A DNA stretch of 30,462 bases from CAYILR01 sp964364175 (GTDB lineage: Bacteria; Bdellovibrionota; UBA1018), in NCBI GenBank assembly GCA_964364175.1, contig CAYILR010000047.1:1-30462 (forward strand). Reading direction: 5' to 3'. Shown one piece after another: positions 1 through 8,239 of this stretch. Position 1 is the stretch's first letter. Each line of letters opens with the position of its first letter. The position numbers were made by a program, and so were the translations under genes. Under the pieces are notes generated by a model. The model saw only the letters and a program-made list of their open reading frames with translations, did not search any database and was not told where the DNA came from.

Positions 1-32
1 GATTTTTAATGAAATATTGCAATACTTTTATC

Positions 33-584
33 ATGCAGAAACGGGTTTTCTTTTTTTTCTTTTTTGAATCACTCGCCATGGCGGCATCTACCCCCGATCT
101 CTTAAGGCAGCACCATCGCCAGGTGGATCAAGTCAACAACCAGGCGAATCAAAAATTAAATTCAGCCGACCAAGAGTACGGAAAAAAATTGATGCGTTGG
201 TTGAAAAAAGGAGCACCCGGCAGCCCTCCTCCTGCGGCCACGGAGCATAGAAACATCCTCCAGAAAAATTTAAAAGAAAAAGAAAATCTCGAACGCGCAC
301 TCCAGGAGCAAATCCGAGCTGCCCGTGAAAAAGAAATGCAAATGCGGGCGCAGGAATTGGAGCGGCAGCGGGCAGCCCAGCCCTCGGATGGCAAAGGGGC
401 TCCACCAGCGGGAGCGCAGCCTTTGGGGCGTCCAGCTGCTCCACAAAAAGGCACCCCCGCAAGAAAACAAGTCATCGTCGACGGAGCAAACACACCCAAA
501 GAATTACAATTCGACGCGGGCCCGAAAGAAGACGACGAGGATGCCGCCCGTAAGAAGAAGCTTCAGGATGCTGGGTTGTTATAG
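33..584 (+). CDS. Exported coiled-coil orphan, poly-Phe signal
   Basis: Family not recognised. From the ATG at 33 the product is 183 residues. It starts with Met-Gln-Lys-Arg, then a run of six Phe and a short Ser-Leu-Ala-Met-Ala stretch that looks like a signal peptide, although a Glu interrupts it. A charged helical region with many Lys, Glu, Gln and Arg follows (about residues 35-110, likely coiled coil). Next comes a Pro/Ala/Gly-rich linker, then an acidic and Lys-rich tail. The frame is also open from an ATG at 9 and has another ATG at 78 (start of MAASTPDLL). None of the three has a clear Shine-Dalgarno. The ATG at 78 would give a cytoplasmic protein without the Phe run. The gene converges on the next one with a 27-base gap and no terminator. 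Confidence 0.6.
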   Translation: MQKRVFFFFFFESLAMAASTPDLLRQHHRQVDQVNNQANQKLNSADQEYGKKLMRWLKKGAPGSPPPAATEHRNILQKNLKEKENLERALQEQIRAAREKEMQMRAQELERQRAAQPSDGKGAPPAGAQPLGRPAAPQKGTPARKQVIVDGANTPKELQFDAGPKEDDEDAARKKKLQDAGLL

Positions 585-611
585 GGGTTCAAATTCAGAT
601 CGTGTAAATCG

Positions 612-1196
612 CTATTTAGGTTGAGTTGCGCCGGAGGATTCTGAGGTGGAGGTGCCGTCTGTAGCTCCCGCAGTAATATCGATTTTTTTGTTGGAAGACT
701 GAGTCGATTTTCGAGAATCTTTTACGGTGGGTGCTGTGACTGGTTCGTCGGCGGATTCATCCCGGTAAATGCGGAAGCAGGGGATGGATTTTTGACGAGG
801 AATGGTGGTGACATGGCACGAACAATCGCGGATTCTCTCGTTGCGATGGGTTTTTTCGTTGATTACTTCTTCCTCCATCGTCACCTCGACAGTTCCTCGG
901 TAGGCGCGGCCGTGTGAGTCGCGTGCAACGAATTCGTAAACACTTCCTTCACTGATGACGGACATCAGCGTTCTTTTTAGTTTTGGATCGAGAGTCAGGG
1001 ATGAATCTCCGGTGACGCTAATCGCTGCGGATGTTTTGAATTGAGCTCGGATTTGCTCTTGGGCGCAGGCGAGTTCGGTTTTCTGAGCGGATTCGAACGA
1101 AGCGGTTCCTGGATTTTGGATGAAAGGCTCGGCGTGTGCTGAGAGAGCCGTAAGCGTGAGCAGAAGTTTGAAGTAAGTCGAGTTTTTCATATTCAA
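612..1196 (-). CDS. Exported orphan with four cysteines
   Basis: Family not recognised. The 194-residue product starts MNMKNSTYFKLLLTLTALSAHA and has a clear signal peptide with likely cleavage after Ala-His-Ala, so it should be periplasmic or secreted. An ATG at the third codon is an equally good start. The mature part has four Cys: one in ELACAQEQ, two in RDCSCHV and one in PCFRIYR. They could pair as disulfides. The middle (about residues 65-110) alternates hydrophobic and charged residues like a beta-rich domain. The last 45 residues are Ser/Thr/Lys-rich and probably disordered. The gene converges on the coiled-coil orphan, and 195 bases separate it from the next minus-strand gene. Confidence 0.65.
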   Translation of the reverse strand: MNMKNSTYFKLLLTLTALSAHAEPFIQNPGTASFESAQKTELACAQEQIRAQFKTSAAISVTGDSSLTLDPKLKRTLMSVISEGSVYEFVARDSHGRAYRGTVEVTMEEEVINEKTHRNERIRDCSCHVTTIPRQKSIPCFRIYRDESADEPVTAPTVKDSRKSTQSSNKKIDITAGATDGTSTSESSGATQPK

Positions 1197-1391
1197 GATG
1201 GGGAATGCTTTTCCGCCGACCTCTATGATTCTAATTTATTTGTGAAATTTTAGCTCCCTTTTAAGAGAGGTTGGAGCGGCATTTTTTTCCTATCAAACGC
1301 GACTTCCATCGGATGAAACACGCTAAGACACTCGATTTCTTATCATTGCCGACCTTCCGTTTTCAGAAGTAAAACTTGCTTAGGGCTTATT

Positions 1392-2186
1392 TTATAAATC
1401 GATTTGCATCGAAAAATCGCTAGGGAGCAATCGCAAGACGTAAGGCCCTCCCAACAAAGTGAGGGCGCTCGTTCCACAGAGTCCCGCGCCAGCCAGAAAC
1501 CCAGTCAGAGGGTGGGACGAATACTGCCAAGACAATAAACTGATCGCCGTTCCGGCCATAAACTGCGCCAATGTACACGCACCCAGCGCAATACACTGGG
1601 CTCGTTGAGTCATGAATGGGATGATTTTTTTTGGAGCACGTCCTGTAGCTTTCATTCCCAGCGATTCGAGCGTTTCTGCAAGGCTGGGATTAATGATCCA
1701 TCTTCCGTTGATCTCGATTGTTTTGACGTTGGGATTGTTTTGGATGAACTGCGATGTCCCCTTGAGAATGGAAATTAGGAAATAAAAAAGTGTCGGATTC
1801 ATTTCCGAAACTTGCTCGCCCATCGCTTTGCCTGAGAGGGCCAAATTTTGGATATTGAGGATGAGCATGTCGTCCACACGAGTGGAGATTTCCAAATCAA
1901 AATGAAGAGGTGTTTTTTTCGCTGTCTGAGAGTCTGATGTCGAAAAGCCGCAGAGCTCTCCCCTTTCACAAAAGGCAATGGACCGGGCGATCTCCTCAAA
2001 AACAGGGTTTTCTTTAGAGGCCCGATCATAGCGGCGAAGAATGTCCGTGGCCAGGATTTCTGAGATTCGGGGAGAAGTTTCCTTTAAGGCGGACACAAGA
2101 GCAGGCGAAAGAACTGACTTACAATTGGCCGCCCATGTCACTTGACCCAAAAGTAATAAAAATATCCCTGCAAAATACTTTTTCAT
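1392..2186 (-). CDS. Exported orphan, two C-terminal TM segments
   Basis: Family not recognised. The 264-residue product has a standard signal peptide (MKKYFAGIFLLLLGQVTWA, cleavage after Trp-Ala) and a GAGGA ribosome binding site about 9 bases before the ATG. Residues about 25-185 form a soluble domain. Within it, a stretch ending NGRWIINPSLAETLESLGMK has the beta-helix-beta feel of an acetyltransferase fold ('klGF'-like ending), but no acetyl-CoA motif is clear and this is a guess. Two hydrophobic segments follow (about residues 195-220 and 228-252), suggesting C-terminal membrane anchoring. The gene diverges from lepA with about 140 bases between starts, including an AT-rich stretch at 2228-2270. 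Confidence 0.62.
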   Translation of the reverse strand: MKKYFAGIFLLLLGQVTWAANCKSVLSPALVSALKETSPRISEILATDILRRYDRASKENPVFEEIARSIAFCERGELCGFSTSDSQTAKKTPLHFDLEISTRVDDMLILNIQNLALSGKAMGEQVSEMNPTLFYFLISILKGTSQFIQNNPNVKTIEINGRWIINPSLAETLESLGMKATGRAPKKIIPFMTQRAQCIALGACTLAQFMAGTAISLLSWQYSSHPLTGFLAGAGLCGTSALTLLGGPYVLRLLPSDFSMQIDL

Positions 2187-2330
2187 GTCCGATCCTCGTT
2201 TCAGTACAAGCTTCCCTTATTACTAGTAACTAAAATAATCAACTATATAAATTTTATTTATTAAATCGATTCCTCATGTACCAATCTTTCCGGCTGACGA
2301 ACCCTGTTAAATTTGCTATCTACCTCAAAA

Positions 2331-4127
2331 ATGCCCAAAAACATCAGAAACTTCTGCATTATCGCGCACATCGACCACGGCAAATCCACGCTGGCGGATC
2401 GGCTTTTGGAGCGCACTGGGCTGGTCACGGCTCGCGAAATGGAAGCCCAGTACCTCGACAGCATGGACATCGAGCGCGAACGCGGCATCACGATCAAGGC
2501 CCAGAGCGCTCGCCTCAACTACAAGGCCAAAGACGGTCAGACCTACATTCTCAATTTGATCGATACTCCGGGGCACGTGGACTTTACTTACGAAGTTTCT
2601 CGTTCGCTCGCCGCATGCGAAGGTGCGATCCTGGTCGTCGATGCGTCTCAAGGTGTGGAAGCACAAACGCTCGCCAACGTCTTCATGGCGCTCGAAAACA
2701 ATCTCGAAGTTTTCCCGGTCGTGAACAAAATCGACCTGCCCGCTGCCGATCCCGAGCGGGTGTTGAAAGAAGTCGATGAGACGATTGGATTCGTCGATAC
2801 AACCCGTGCTGTTCTGTGCAGCGCCAAAGCAGGGATTGGAATCGATGAGGTTCTCGAGGCCGTAGTGAAGTATTTCCCACCGCCGAAAGAAGCGGACGAT
2901 GCTCCTTTACAGGCGCTCATTTTTGACAGTTGGTACGATCCCTACCAAGGCGTGGTCGCGCTCTGCCGTGTTTTTGATGGAGTGATCAAAAAATCCACTC
3001 GGATTCGACTGCACTACGTGGGCAAGGAATTCGATGTTCAACGCATCGGAACCTTCTCCCCCAAATTCACAGACGTCGAACAAATCGCAAGCGGTGAAGT
3101 CGGTGCGATCGTTTGCGGAATCAAAGACGTGCGCGATATGAAAGTCGGCGACACGATTTTGGATGCTCGAAATATTGCACCCAAACCCCTTGAGGGATTC
3201 AAAGAAGTCAAACCGATGGTTTTCTGCGGTGTCTATCCGATTGACGCTGACGAGTACAATGACCTGAAAGAAGCTCTCGAAAAACTCCGACTCAACGACG
3301 CTGCAATCAGCTGGGAGCCAGAGACTTCGACTGCATTGGGCTTTGGTTACCGCTGTGGATTTTTGGGATTGCTTCACATGGACGTGGTCCAGGAGAGGCT
3401 TGAGAGGGAATACAATCTCAATCTGATCACGACCGCGCCGTCCGTGATTTACAAAATCAAAAAAACCAATGGCGAAGAGTTGATGATCGACAATCCCGCC
3501 AAGCTCCCTGATCTGACTCAAATTGAGGTGATCGAAGAGCCCTTCATCAAAATGACGATTCACATGCCGTCGGAATATGTGGGTGTGGTCATGGCGATTT
3601 TGAATGAGCGTCGAGGCATTCAGGACAAAATGGAATATCTGACAAAAGAGCGAGTGACGTTGATTTATCACATGCCGCTCAACGAGATGGTTTTTGATTT
3701 CTATGATCGCCTGAAGAGCGCGACCAAGGGTTATGCCTCGATGGATTACGAGCTGAGCGATTATCGCCCTGCGGATCTGGTGAAGCTGGATATTCTGATT
3801 AACGGTGAACTTGTCGATGCACTTTCACTGATGATTCACAGGGACAAGGCGGCGTATCGCGGTCGCGAGCTGGTCAAAAAAATGAAAGAATTGATCGATC
3901 GCCAAATGTTCGAAGTCGCGATTCAGGCTGCGATTGGCTCCAAGATCGTGGCTCGTGAAAGTATCTCGGCACTTCGCAAGAACGTGACTGCAAAATGTTA
4001 TGGGGGTGATATTTCTAGAAAACGAAAGTTGCTAGAAAAGCAGAAGGAAGGAAAAAAACGGATGAAGCAGGTTGGTTCTGTGGAGATTCCGCAGGAGGCC
4101 TTCCTCGCGGTTTTGAAAATTGATTAA
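2331..4127 (+). CDS. lepA: Elongation factor 4 (back-translocase)
   Basis: LepA/EF4 is a ribosome-associated GTPase that acts on stalled or mis-translocated ribosomes. From the ATG at 2331 the product is 598 residues, the usual family size. The P-loop AHIDHGKST is at residues 12-20, G3 DTPGH at 78-82, G4 NKID at 132-135, and the G5 Ser-Ala-Lys follows. EF-G-like domains and the LepA-specific C-terminal domain (GGDISRKRKLLEKQKEGKK, then KRMKQVGSVEIP) are intact. The frame is open to a TTG at 2313, but family members begin at Met-x-Lys-Asn-Ile-Arg-Asn-Phe, which supports 2331. No Shine-Dalgarno precedes this ATG; see the possible leaderless promoter. It is the first gene of a plus-strand run with lepB, pyrB, pyrC and carA. 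Confidence 0.97.
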   Translation: MPKNIRNFCIIAHIDHGKSTLADRLLERTGLVTAREMEAQYLDSMDIERERGITIKAQSARLNYKAKDGQTYILNLIDTPGHVDFTYEVSRSLAACEGAILVVDASQGVEAQTLANVFMALENNLEVFPVVNKIDLPAADPERVLKEVDETIGFVDTTRAVLCSAKAGIGIDEVLEAVVKYFPPPKEADDAPLQALIFDSWYDPYQGVVALCRVFDGVIKKSTRIRLHYVGKEFDVQRIGTFSPKFTDVEQIASGEVGAIVCGIKDVRDMKVGDTILDARNIAPKPLEGFKEVKPMVFCGVYPIDADEYNDLKEALEKLRLNDAAISWEPETSTALGFGYRCGFLGLLHMDVVQERLEREYNLNLITTAPSVIYKIKKTNGEELMIDNPAKLPDLTQIEVIEEPFIKMTIHMPSEYVGVVMAILNERRGIQDKMEYLTKERVTLIYHMPLNEMVFDFYDRLKSATKGYASMDYELSDYRPADLVKLDILINGELVDALSLMIHRDKAAYRGRELVKKMKELIDRQMFEVAIQAAIGSKIVARESISALRKNVTAKCYGGDISRKRKLLEKQKEGKKRMKQVGSVEIPQEAFLAVLKID

Positions 4128-4141
4128 GAAGGACACACTGA

Positions 4142-4822
4142 ATGGCAGCTAAGCCCAACGTAGAATCGATCGAAAGAGTTCTCAAAGAATACGGGCTAGC
4201 TATTTTCTTCGCGATCGTTTTGGCCATGCTTTTTCGATTTTTCGCCATCGAAGCCTATCGAATTCCCAACAATACGATGCGACCGACTTTTGAGCCAGGC
4301 GACACGGTTTTTGTTACCAAATGGGATTTTGGGTATCGCAATCCGCTGACCGGCGAAATCCTGATTCAGGGGCGCAAACCTGAGCGGGGTGAGCTGGTGG
4401 TTTACTCCCTGCCGTCGGATCTCAAGCGAGATTCCATCAAACGCGTGATTGCATTGCCAGGCGATCAAATCGAGATCAACCAGGGCCGCATCAAGCTCAA
4501 CAAAAAACAGCTGACCGATGATTCACAAAAAAACACGAGCTGTTTTCCTGAGCTTCACTACCGAGTTTGTTCGGAACCACCGATTTTGGAAGAAATTCCA
4601 TTGATGACTGTGCCCGAGGGACAGGTTTTTGTTTTGGGAGATCTCCGCACTTTGACTCCTGAAATGAAGCGGACCAAGAACTATGGATTGGTTCCAATGA
4701 ACCTGATCAAAGCAAAAGTCCGATGGCTTTGGCTGTCGATCGAACCCACTGGATCTTCGGGGCGAAGTGGGGGATGGTTTTCGAGGATTCGTTTCGAAAG
4801 AATGTTTAAGGCGGTGGAGTAA
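4142..4822 (+). CDS. lepB: Divergent signal peptidase I, Ser replaced by Thr
   Basis: Signal peptidase I (S26 family) cleaves signal peptides at the periplasmic face of the inner membrane with a Ser-Lys dyad. This 226-residue protein has one N-terminal membrane segment (about residues 18-37), then the family box RIPNNTMRPTFEPGD. The nucleophile position, Ser in the SMxPT motif, is Thr45 here (codon ACG at 4274-4276). The general-base Lys is present (Lys100 in IKRVIALPGD). The last box, normally GDNRDNSxDSR, reads GDLRTLTPEMKRTKNYGLVP and keeps only Gly-Asp, Arg and the Tyr-Gly-x-Val-Pro end. It may be a weak Thr-type protease, a pseudoenzyme or a changed-specificity paralogue. An AAGAAGG site lies 8-14 bases before the ATG. 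It directly follows lepA, as in many proteobacteria, and ends 2 bases before pyrB. Confidence 0.9.
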   Translation: MAAKPNVESIERVLKEYGLAIFFAIVLAMLFRFFAIEAYRIPNNTMRPTFEPGDTVFVTKWDFGYRNPLTGEILIQGRKPERGELVVYSLPSDLKRDSIKRVIALPGDQIEINQGRIKLNKKQLTDDSQKNTSCFPELHYRVCSEPPILEEIPLMTVPEGQVFVLGDLRTLTPEMKRTKNYGLVPMNLIKAKVRWLWLSIEPTGSSGRSGGWFSRIRFERMFKAVE

Positions 4823-4824
4823 GA

Positions 4825-5775
4825 ATGTCAGCAGTTAAAATGACAGAGAGGAAACATTTTCTCAGCACAGCTGATCTGACCCCGGGCGAAGTCCGAAGTC
4901 TTTTGAATGCAGCTCAGAAATTTCGCAAGCCAGTTCAGGCGGATCAAAACACTCCTCTTCTTCAGGGCAAGACGGTCGTGAATTTGTTTTTCGAAGATTC
5001 GACACGGACCCGTTCTTCGTTCGAGTTGGCGACGCGGCGACTCTCGGGAAATATTCTAAATTTTTCGGCTTCTACTTCCAGTATTCAAAAAGGCGAGACG
5101 CTTCTCGATACCGCAAAAAATCTCGAGGCCATGGGACCTCAGTGCATTGTGGTTCGGCATTCTTCGGCCGGTAGTCCCAAAGTTCTTGCGTCTGCAGTGG
5201 CTATGTCTGTGGTGAACGCGGGCGATGGATTTCATGAGCATCCGACGCAGGCTTTGCTGGATCTTTTTACGATCGAAGAAAAACTGGGGACCGTCAAAGG
5301 CAAGCGCGTGCTGATCATTGGCGATATTGCACACAGTCGTGTGGCTCGTTCGAATATTCATTTGCTTCGAAAAATGGGTGCCCAGGTAGCGGTTTGTGGC
5401 CCTCCGACGTTGCTTCCTCCTCACCCAGAGGTTTTCGGGGTCGAGTGGGCGTACCGCCCCGAAGAACTTCTCCACAAAGCCGATGTAGTCATGATGTTGC
5501 GCGTGCAGTTCGAGAGACAGAATCGCATGCAGATTCCCTCGGCCGGTGAGTACTCCAGATTTTGGGGGCTCAATCGAGATCGCGTGAAGCTGCTCAAAAA
5601 GGGCGCCATCATTTTGCACCCGGGCCCAGTGAATCGCGGCGTTGAACTTGCGCCCGAGGTGGCAGACGGACCCAACTCGGTAATCCTGGATCAGGTTTTC
5701 AATGGAGTTTTGGTGCGCATGGCAGTGCTTGCGTCGGTATGTAATCCGGAGGGGCTGAAAAAATGGCTAAAATAG
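4825..5775 (+). CDS. pyrB: Aspartate carbamoyltransferase catalytic chain
   Basis: Condenses carbamoyl phosphate with aspartate, the committed step of pyrimidine synthesis, in the cytoplasm. The product is 316 residues, a normal length for the catalytic chain. The carbamoyl-phosphate loop FFEDSTRTRSSFE starts its Ser-Thr-Arg-Thr-Arg at residue 59. HPTQALLDLFTI and HPGPVNRGVEL are the other carbamoyl-phosphate and aspartate-site signatures. A GGAG site lies 6 bases before the ATG at 4825. A second in-frame ATG at 4840 is possible but less well placed. No regulatory chain (pyrI) is nearby, so a trimer or a complex with dihydroorotase is more likely than the E. coli dodecamer. Its end overlaps pyrC by 13 bases, which suggests translational coupling. 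Confidence 0.97.
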   Translation: MSAVKMTERKHFLSTADLTPGEVRSLLNAAQKFRKPVQADQNTPLLQGKTVVNLFFEDSTRTRSSFELATRRLSGNILNFSASTSSIQKGETLLDTAKNLEAMGPQCIVVRHSSAGSPKVLASAVAMSVVNAGDGFHEHPTQALLDLFTIEEKLGTVKGKRVLIIGDIAHSRVARSNIHLLRKMGAQVAVCGPPTLLPPHPEVFGVEWAYRPEELLHKADVVMMLRVQFERQNRMQIPSAGEYSRFWGLNRDRVKLLKKGAIILHPGPVNRGVELAPEVADGPNSVILDQVFNGVLVRMAVLASVCNPEGLKKWLK

Positions 5776-7082
5776 CGCGCAAAACCTCGGCCGCTCATCC
5801 GGGCAGCGTTCTCATTACCGGCGGAAGAATTTTGGACCCCTCCAAAAAAACGGACAAGCTCGGTGACTTGCTGATTGCGAATGGAAAAATTGTAGCCGTC
5901 GATGGAGTCGGGAAAATTCCGGCTTCGAAAGCAGCAAAAGTGATCCGAGCCAAAGGCAAATGGGTCGTTCCGGGCTTGATCGATGTGCACACTCATTTGC
6001 GCGAGCCTGGCCACGAATACAAAGAGACGATTGAGACGGGAACGCGTGCTGCAGTCGCGGGTGGATTTACATCGGTTGCGTGTATGGCCAACACGAATCC
6101 CGTGAATGACTCACCGAACGTCACGGCGTTCATCCGTGAGAAGGCCAAGACCTCAGGCTCGTGCCGAGTGTTTCCAGTCGGGGCTGTGAGCAAGGGACTC
6201 AAAGGGGAGGAGCTGGCAGAAATCGGCGGAATGGTAGCCGAAGGTGCCATGGCCATCAGTGATGATGGAATGCCCGTGATGAATTCCTATCTGATGCGCA
6301 AGGCGATGGATTACGCGAAGGCCTTTGGCATCCCCGTGATCAGCCATGCCGAAGATGCGAATCTCGTGGGCCAGGGCATGATGAACGAAGGCGCACTCTC
6401 GAATGAACTCGGCCTGCGCGGCAATCCCGTGGCTGCCGAGGAGATCATGGTTGCGCGTGAAATTGCGCTCTGTCGACTCACGCGTTGTCCGGTTCACATT
6501 GCGCACGTCTCCACTGCGTTGGCTCTTGAGCACATTCGTCGCGCGAAAGAAGACGGCCTGCCGATCACGGCAGAAGCGACACCGCATCACCTGAGTCTGA
6601 CGGAAGAATGCCTTCGCCAGTACGACACGAATTACAAAATGGCTCCGCCGCTGCGATCCGAGGAAGACGTCGAAGCCCTGCGAAAAGCACTCAAAACAGG
6701 CTTGATCGATATGATTGCGTCGGATCACGCACCCCACGGAATGGTGGACAAAATTCTGGAATTTGATCACGCAGCCTGTGGTGTGATTGGATTTCAAACC
6801 AGCGTGCCCGTGACTTTGCAGATGGTGCATGAGGGTTTGCTTAAACCCTTGCGTTGGGTGGAGTTGATGACGTTGGCACCGGCGCGGATGTTGCGGTTGG
6901 ATTTGGGAACATTGCAGGTGGGAAAAGAAGCTGACGTGACGATTTTGGATCCGAACGAAGTCTGGACGTTGACAGATGATCAGATTTTGTCCAAAAGCAG
7001 GAACACGCCATTTTTCGGGAGAAAAATGAAAGGCAAAGTCAAACAAGTTTGGGTGGCTGGACAGGAGAAGTACAGTGAATGA
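5763..7082 (+). CDS. pyrC: Dihydroorotase, class I
   Basis: Catalyses the reversible cyclisation of carbamoyl aspartate to dihydroorotate, the third pyrimidine step. The 439-residue length and layout fit the class I (Aquifex/Bacillus type) amidohydrolases rather than the shorter E. coli type. The zinc motif DVHTHLREPG has its two His at residues 76 and 78. Further metal and substrate residues appear in SHAED, HIAHVST and SDHAPH (Asp about residue 321). All key ligands are present, so this is not one of the inactive PyrC' pseudo-dihydroorotases that accompany some PyrB proteins. It overlaps pyrB by 13 bases and carA by 8. The first 15 residues before the beta strand (SVLITGGRILDP) are Lys/Ala-rich and may be a short extension. 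Confidence 0.97.
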   Translation: MAKIARKTSAAHPGSVLITGGRILDPSKKTDKLGDLLIANGKIVAVDGVGKIPASKAAKVIRAKGKWVVPGLIDVHTHLREPGHEYKETIETGTRAAVAGGFTSVACMANTNPVNDSPNVTAFIREKAKTSGSCRVFPVGAVSKGLKGEELAEIGGMVAEGAMAISDDGMPVMNSYLMRKAMDYAKAFGIPVISHAEDANLVGQGMMNEGALSNELGLRGNPVAAEEIMVAREIALCRLTRCPVHIAHVSTALALEHIRRAKEDGLPITAEATPHHLSLTEECLRQYDTNYKMAPPLRSEEDVEALRKALKTGLIDMIASDHAPHGMVDKILEFDHAACGVIGFQTSVPVTLQMVHEGLLKPLRWVELMTLAPARMLRLDLGTLQVGKEADVTILDPNEVWTLTDDQILSKSRNTPFFGRKMKGKVKQVWVAGQEKYSE

Positions 7083-8238
7083 AAATTTGAAACCTGGAGT
7101 TTTGGTCATTGAAGGCGGAAAGATTTTTGAAGGATTCCTTTTTGGTGCCCCGACTTCGGTCGATTCGATTCGCAGTGCAATTCGCGCGAAGCAGGACAAA
7201 GGATTTGGCGAAGTTTGCTTCAATACTTCATTGACTGGGTATCAGGAAATTCTCACAGATCCGTCCTATTACGGGCAAATGATCTGCATGACGGTTCCGC
7301 ATGTGGGCAACACGGGCGTGAATCACGAAGATCCAGAGAGTGCGCATCCGTGGTGTGCGGGATTTATTATTCGGGAGAAGTCGATCAGCCCTTCGAACTG
7401 GCGTTCGGAGTCGGATTTGGATTCGTATTTGAAGCAGCATAAAATTCCAGCGATTTGCGGGATCGATACGCGCGCGTTGACTCGGCATTTGCGGTCGAGT
7501 GGTGTAGTTCGCGGAGTGATTTTACCGCGCGAAGAGCAAGGCCGTGCTGCTGAGTTGTTGCGAGAGCTGCCTTCTTTTGAGGGGCGCGATTTGATTTCGG
7601 AAGTGTCGACGGAAAAAAGCTATGCGTGGCCGTTGGCGGGGCGATCGGGCAAATCCAAGAACTTCAAAGTAGTGGCCGTGGATCTGGGGATCAAATGGAA
7701 TTTGCTGCGCAGCCTGGATGCTCAGGGTTGCGAACTCGAAGTCGTTTCTGCCCAAACCACCGCAAAAGAAATTTTGGCCAAAAAACCGGATGGAGTTTTC
7801 CTCTCGAACGGTCCTGGCGATCCCTCTGCGGCGCCGTATGCGGCTGAAATGGTGCGTGGGATTTTGGGGAAAGTCCCTGTTTTTGGAGTCTGCATGGGAC
7901 ATCAGATTTTGTCGCTGGCTCTGGGCGCTTCCACCTTCAAATTGAAGTTCGGACACCGTGGAGCGAATCAGCCGGTTTTTGAAGAGAGAACGAAAAAAGT
8001 CGAGATCAGCTCCCAAAATCATGGCTATGCTGTGGATCCCAAAAGCATCCCCGCGGGAGTCGAAATCACGCACGTGAATTTGAACGATCGCACCTGTGAG
8101 GGGATTGCTGTGCCCAACCAATGGGCTTTTTCTGTGCAATACCACCCCGAAGCCTGCCCCGGTCCCCATGATTCTGAGGAATTGTTTGAGCGATTCACCA
8201 AAATGATGGAAGATTTCAGGGTGAGGAGCAAACGCTAA
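7075..8238 (+). CDS. carA: Carbamoyl-phosphate synthase small subunit
   Basis: Glutaminase subunit that channels ammonia to CarB for carbamoyl phosphate, used by pyrB and in arginine synthesis. At 387 residues it is almost the E. coli length. An N-terminal small-subunit domain precedes a class I glutamine amidotransferase domain. The nucleophile Cys273 lies in GVCMGHQILSLALGA, and the His357/Glu359 pair lies in YHPEACPGPHD; these match E. coli Cys269, His353 and Glu355. The start is GTG at 7075, with AGGAG at 7063-7067 as ribosome binding site and an 8-base overlap with pyrC. carB is not next to it: one base after the stop a long palindrome begins, so CarB must be encoded elsewhere. Confidence 0.97.
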   Translation: MNENLKPGVLVIEGGKIFEGFLFGAPTSVDSIRSAIRAKQDKGFGEVCFNTSLTGYQEILTDPSYYGQMICMTVPHVGNTGVNHEDPESAHPWCAGFIIREKSISPSNWRSESDLDSYLKQHKIPAICGIDTRALTRHLRSSGVVRGVILPREEQGRAAELLRELPSFEGRDLISEVSTEKSYAWPLAGRSGKSKNFKVVAVDLGIKWNLLRSLDAQGCELEVVSAQTTAKEILAKKPDGVFLSNGPGDPSAAPYAAEMVRGILGKVPVFGVCMGHQILSLALGASTFKLKFGHRGANQPVFEERTKKVEISSQNHGYAVDPKSIPAGVEITHVNLNDRTCEGIAVPNQWAFSVQYHPEACPGPHDSEELFERFTKMMEDFRVRSKR

Positions 8239-8239
8239 C

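Noticed and set aside
580..611. GGTTCAAATTC resembling a tRNA T-loop
   Set aside because: No acceptor, D or anticodon arms can be built around it and it overlaps the end of a coding region.
2907..3671. Minus-strand frame of 254 codons inside lepA
   Set aside because: Antisense of a conserved gene with shadow-like composition.
6153..7223. A 356-codon open frame on the minus strand opposite pyrC and carA
   Set aside because: It is antisense to well-conserved genes, and its composition (His, Arg, Gln rich, no motif) is that of a shadow frame.
7522..8169. Minus-strand frame of 215 codons inside carA
   Set aside because: Antisense of a conserved gene with no recognisable motif.
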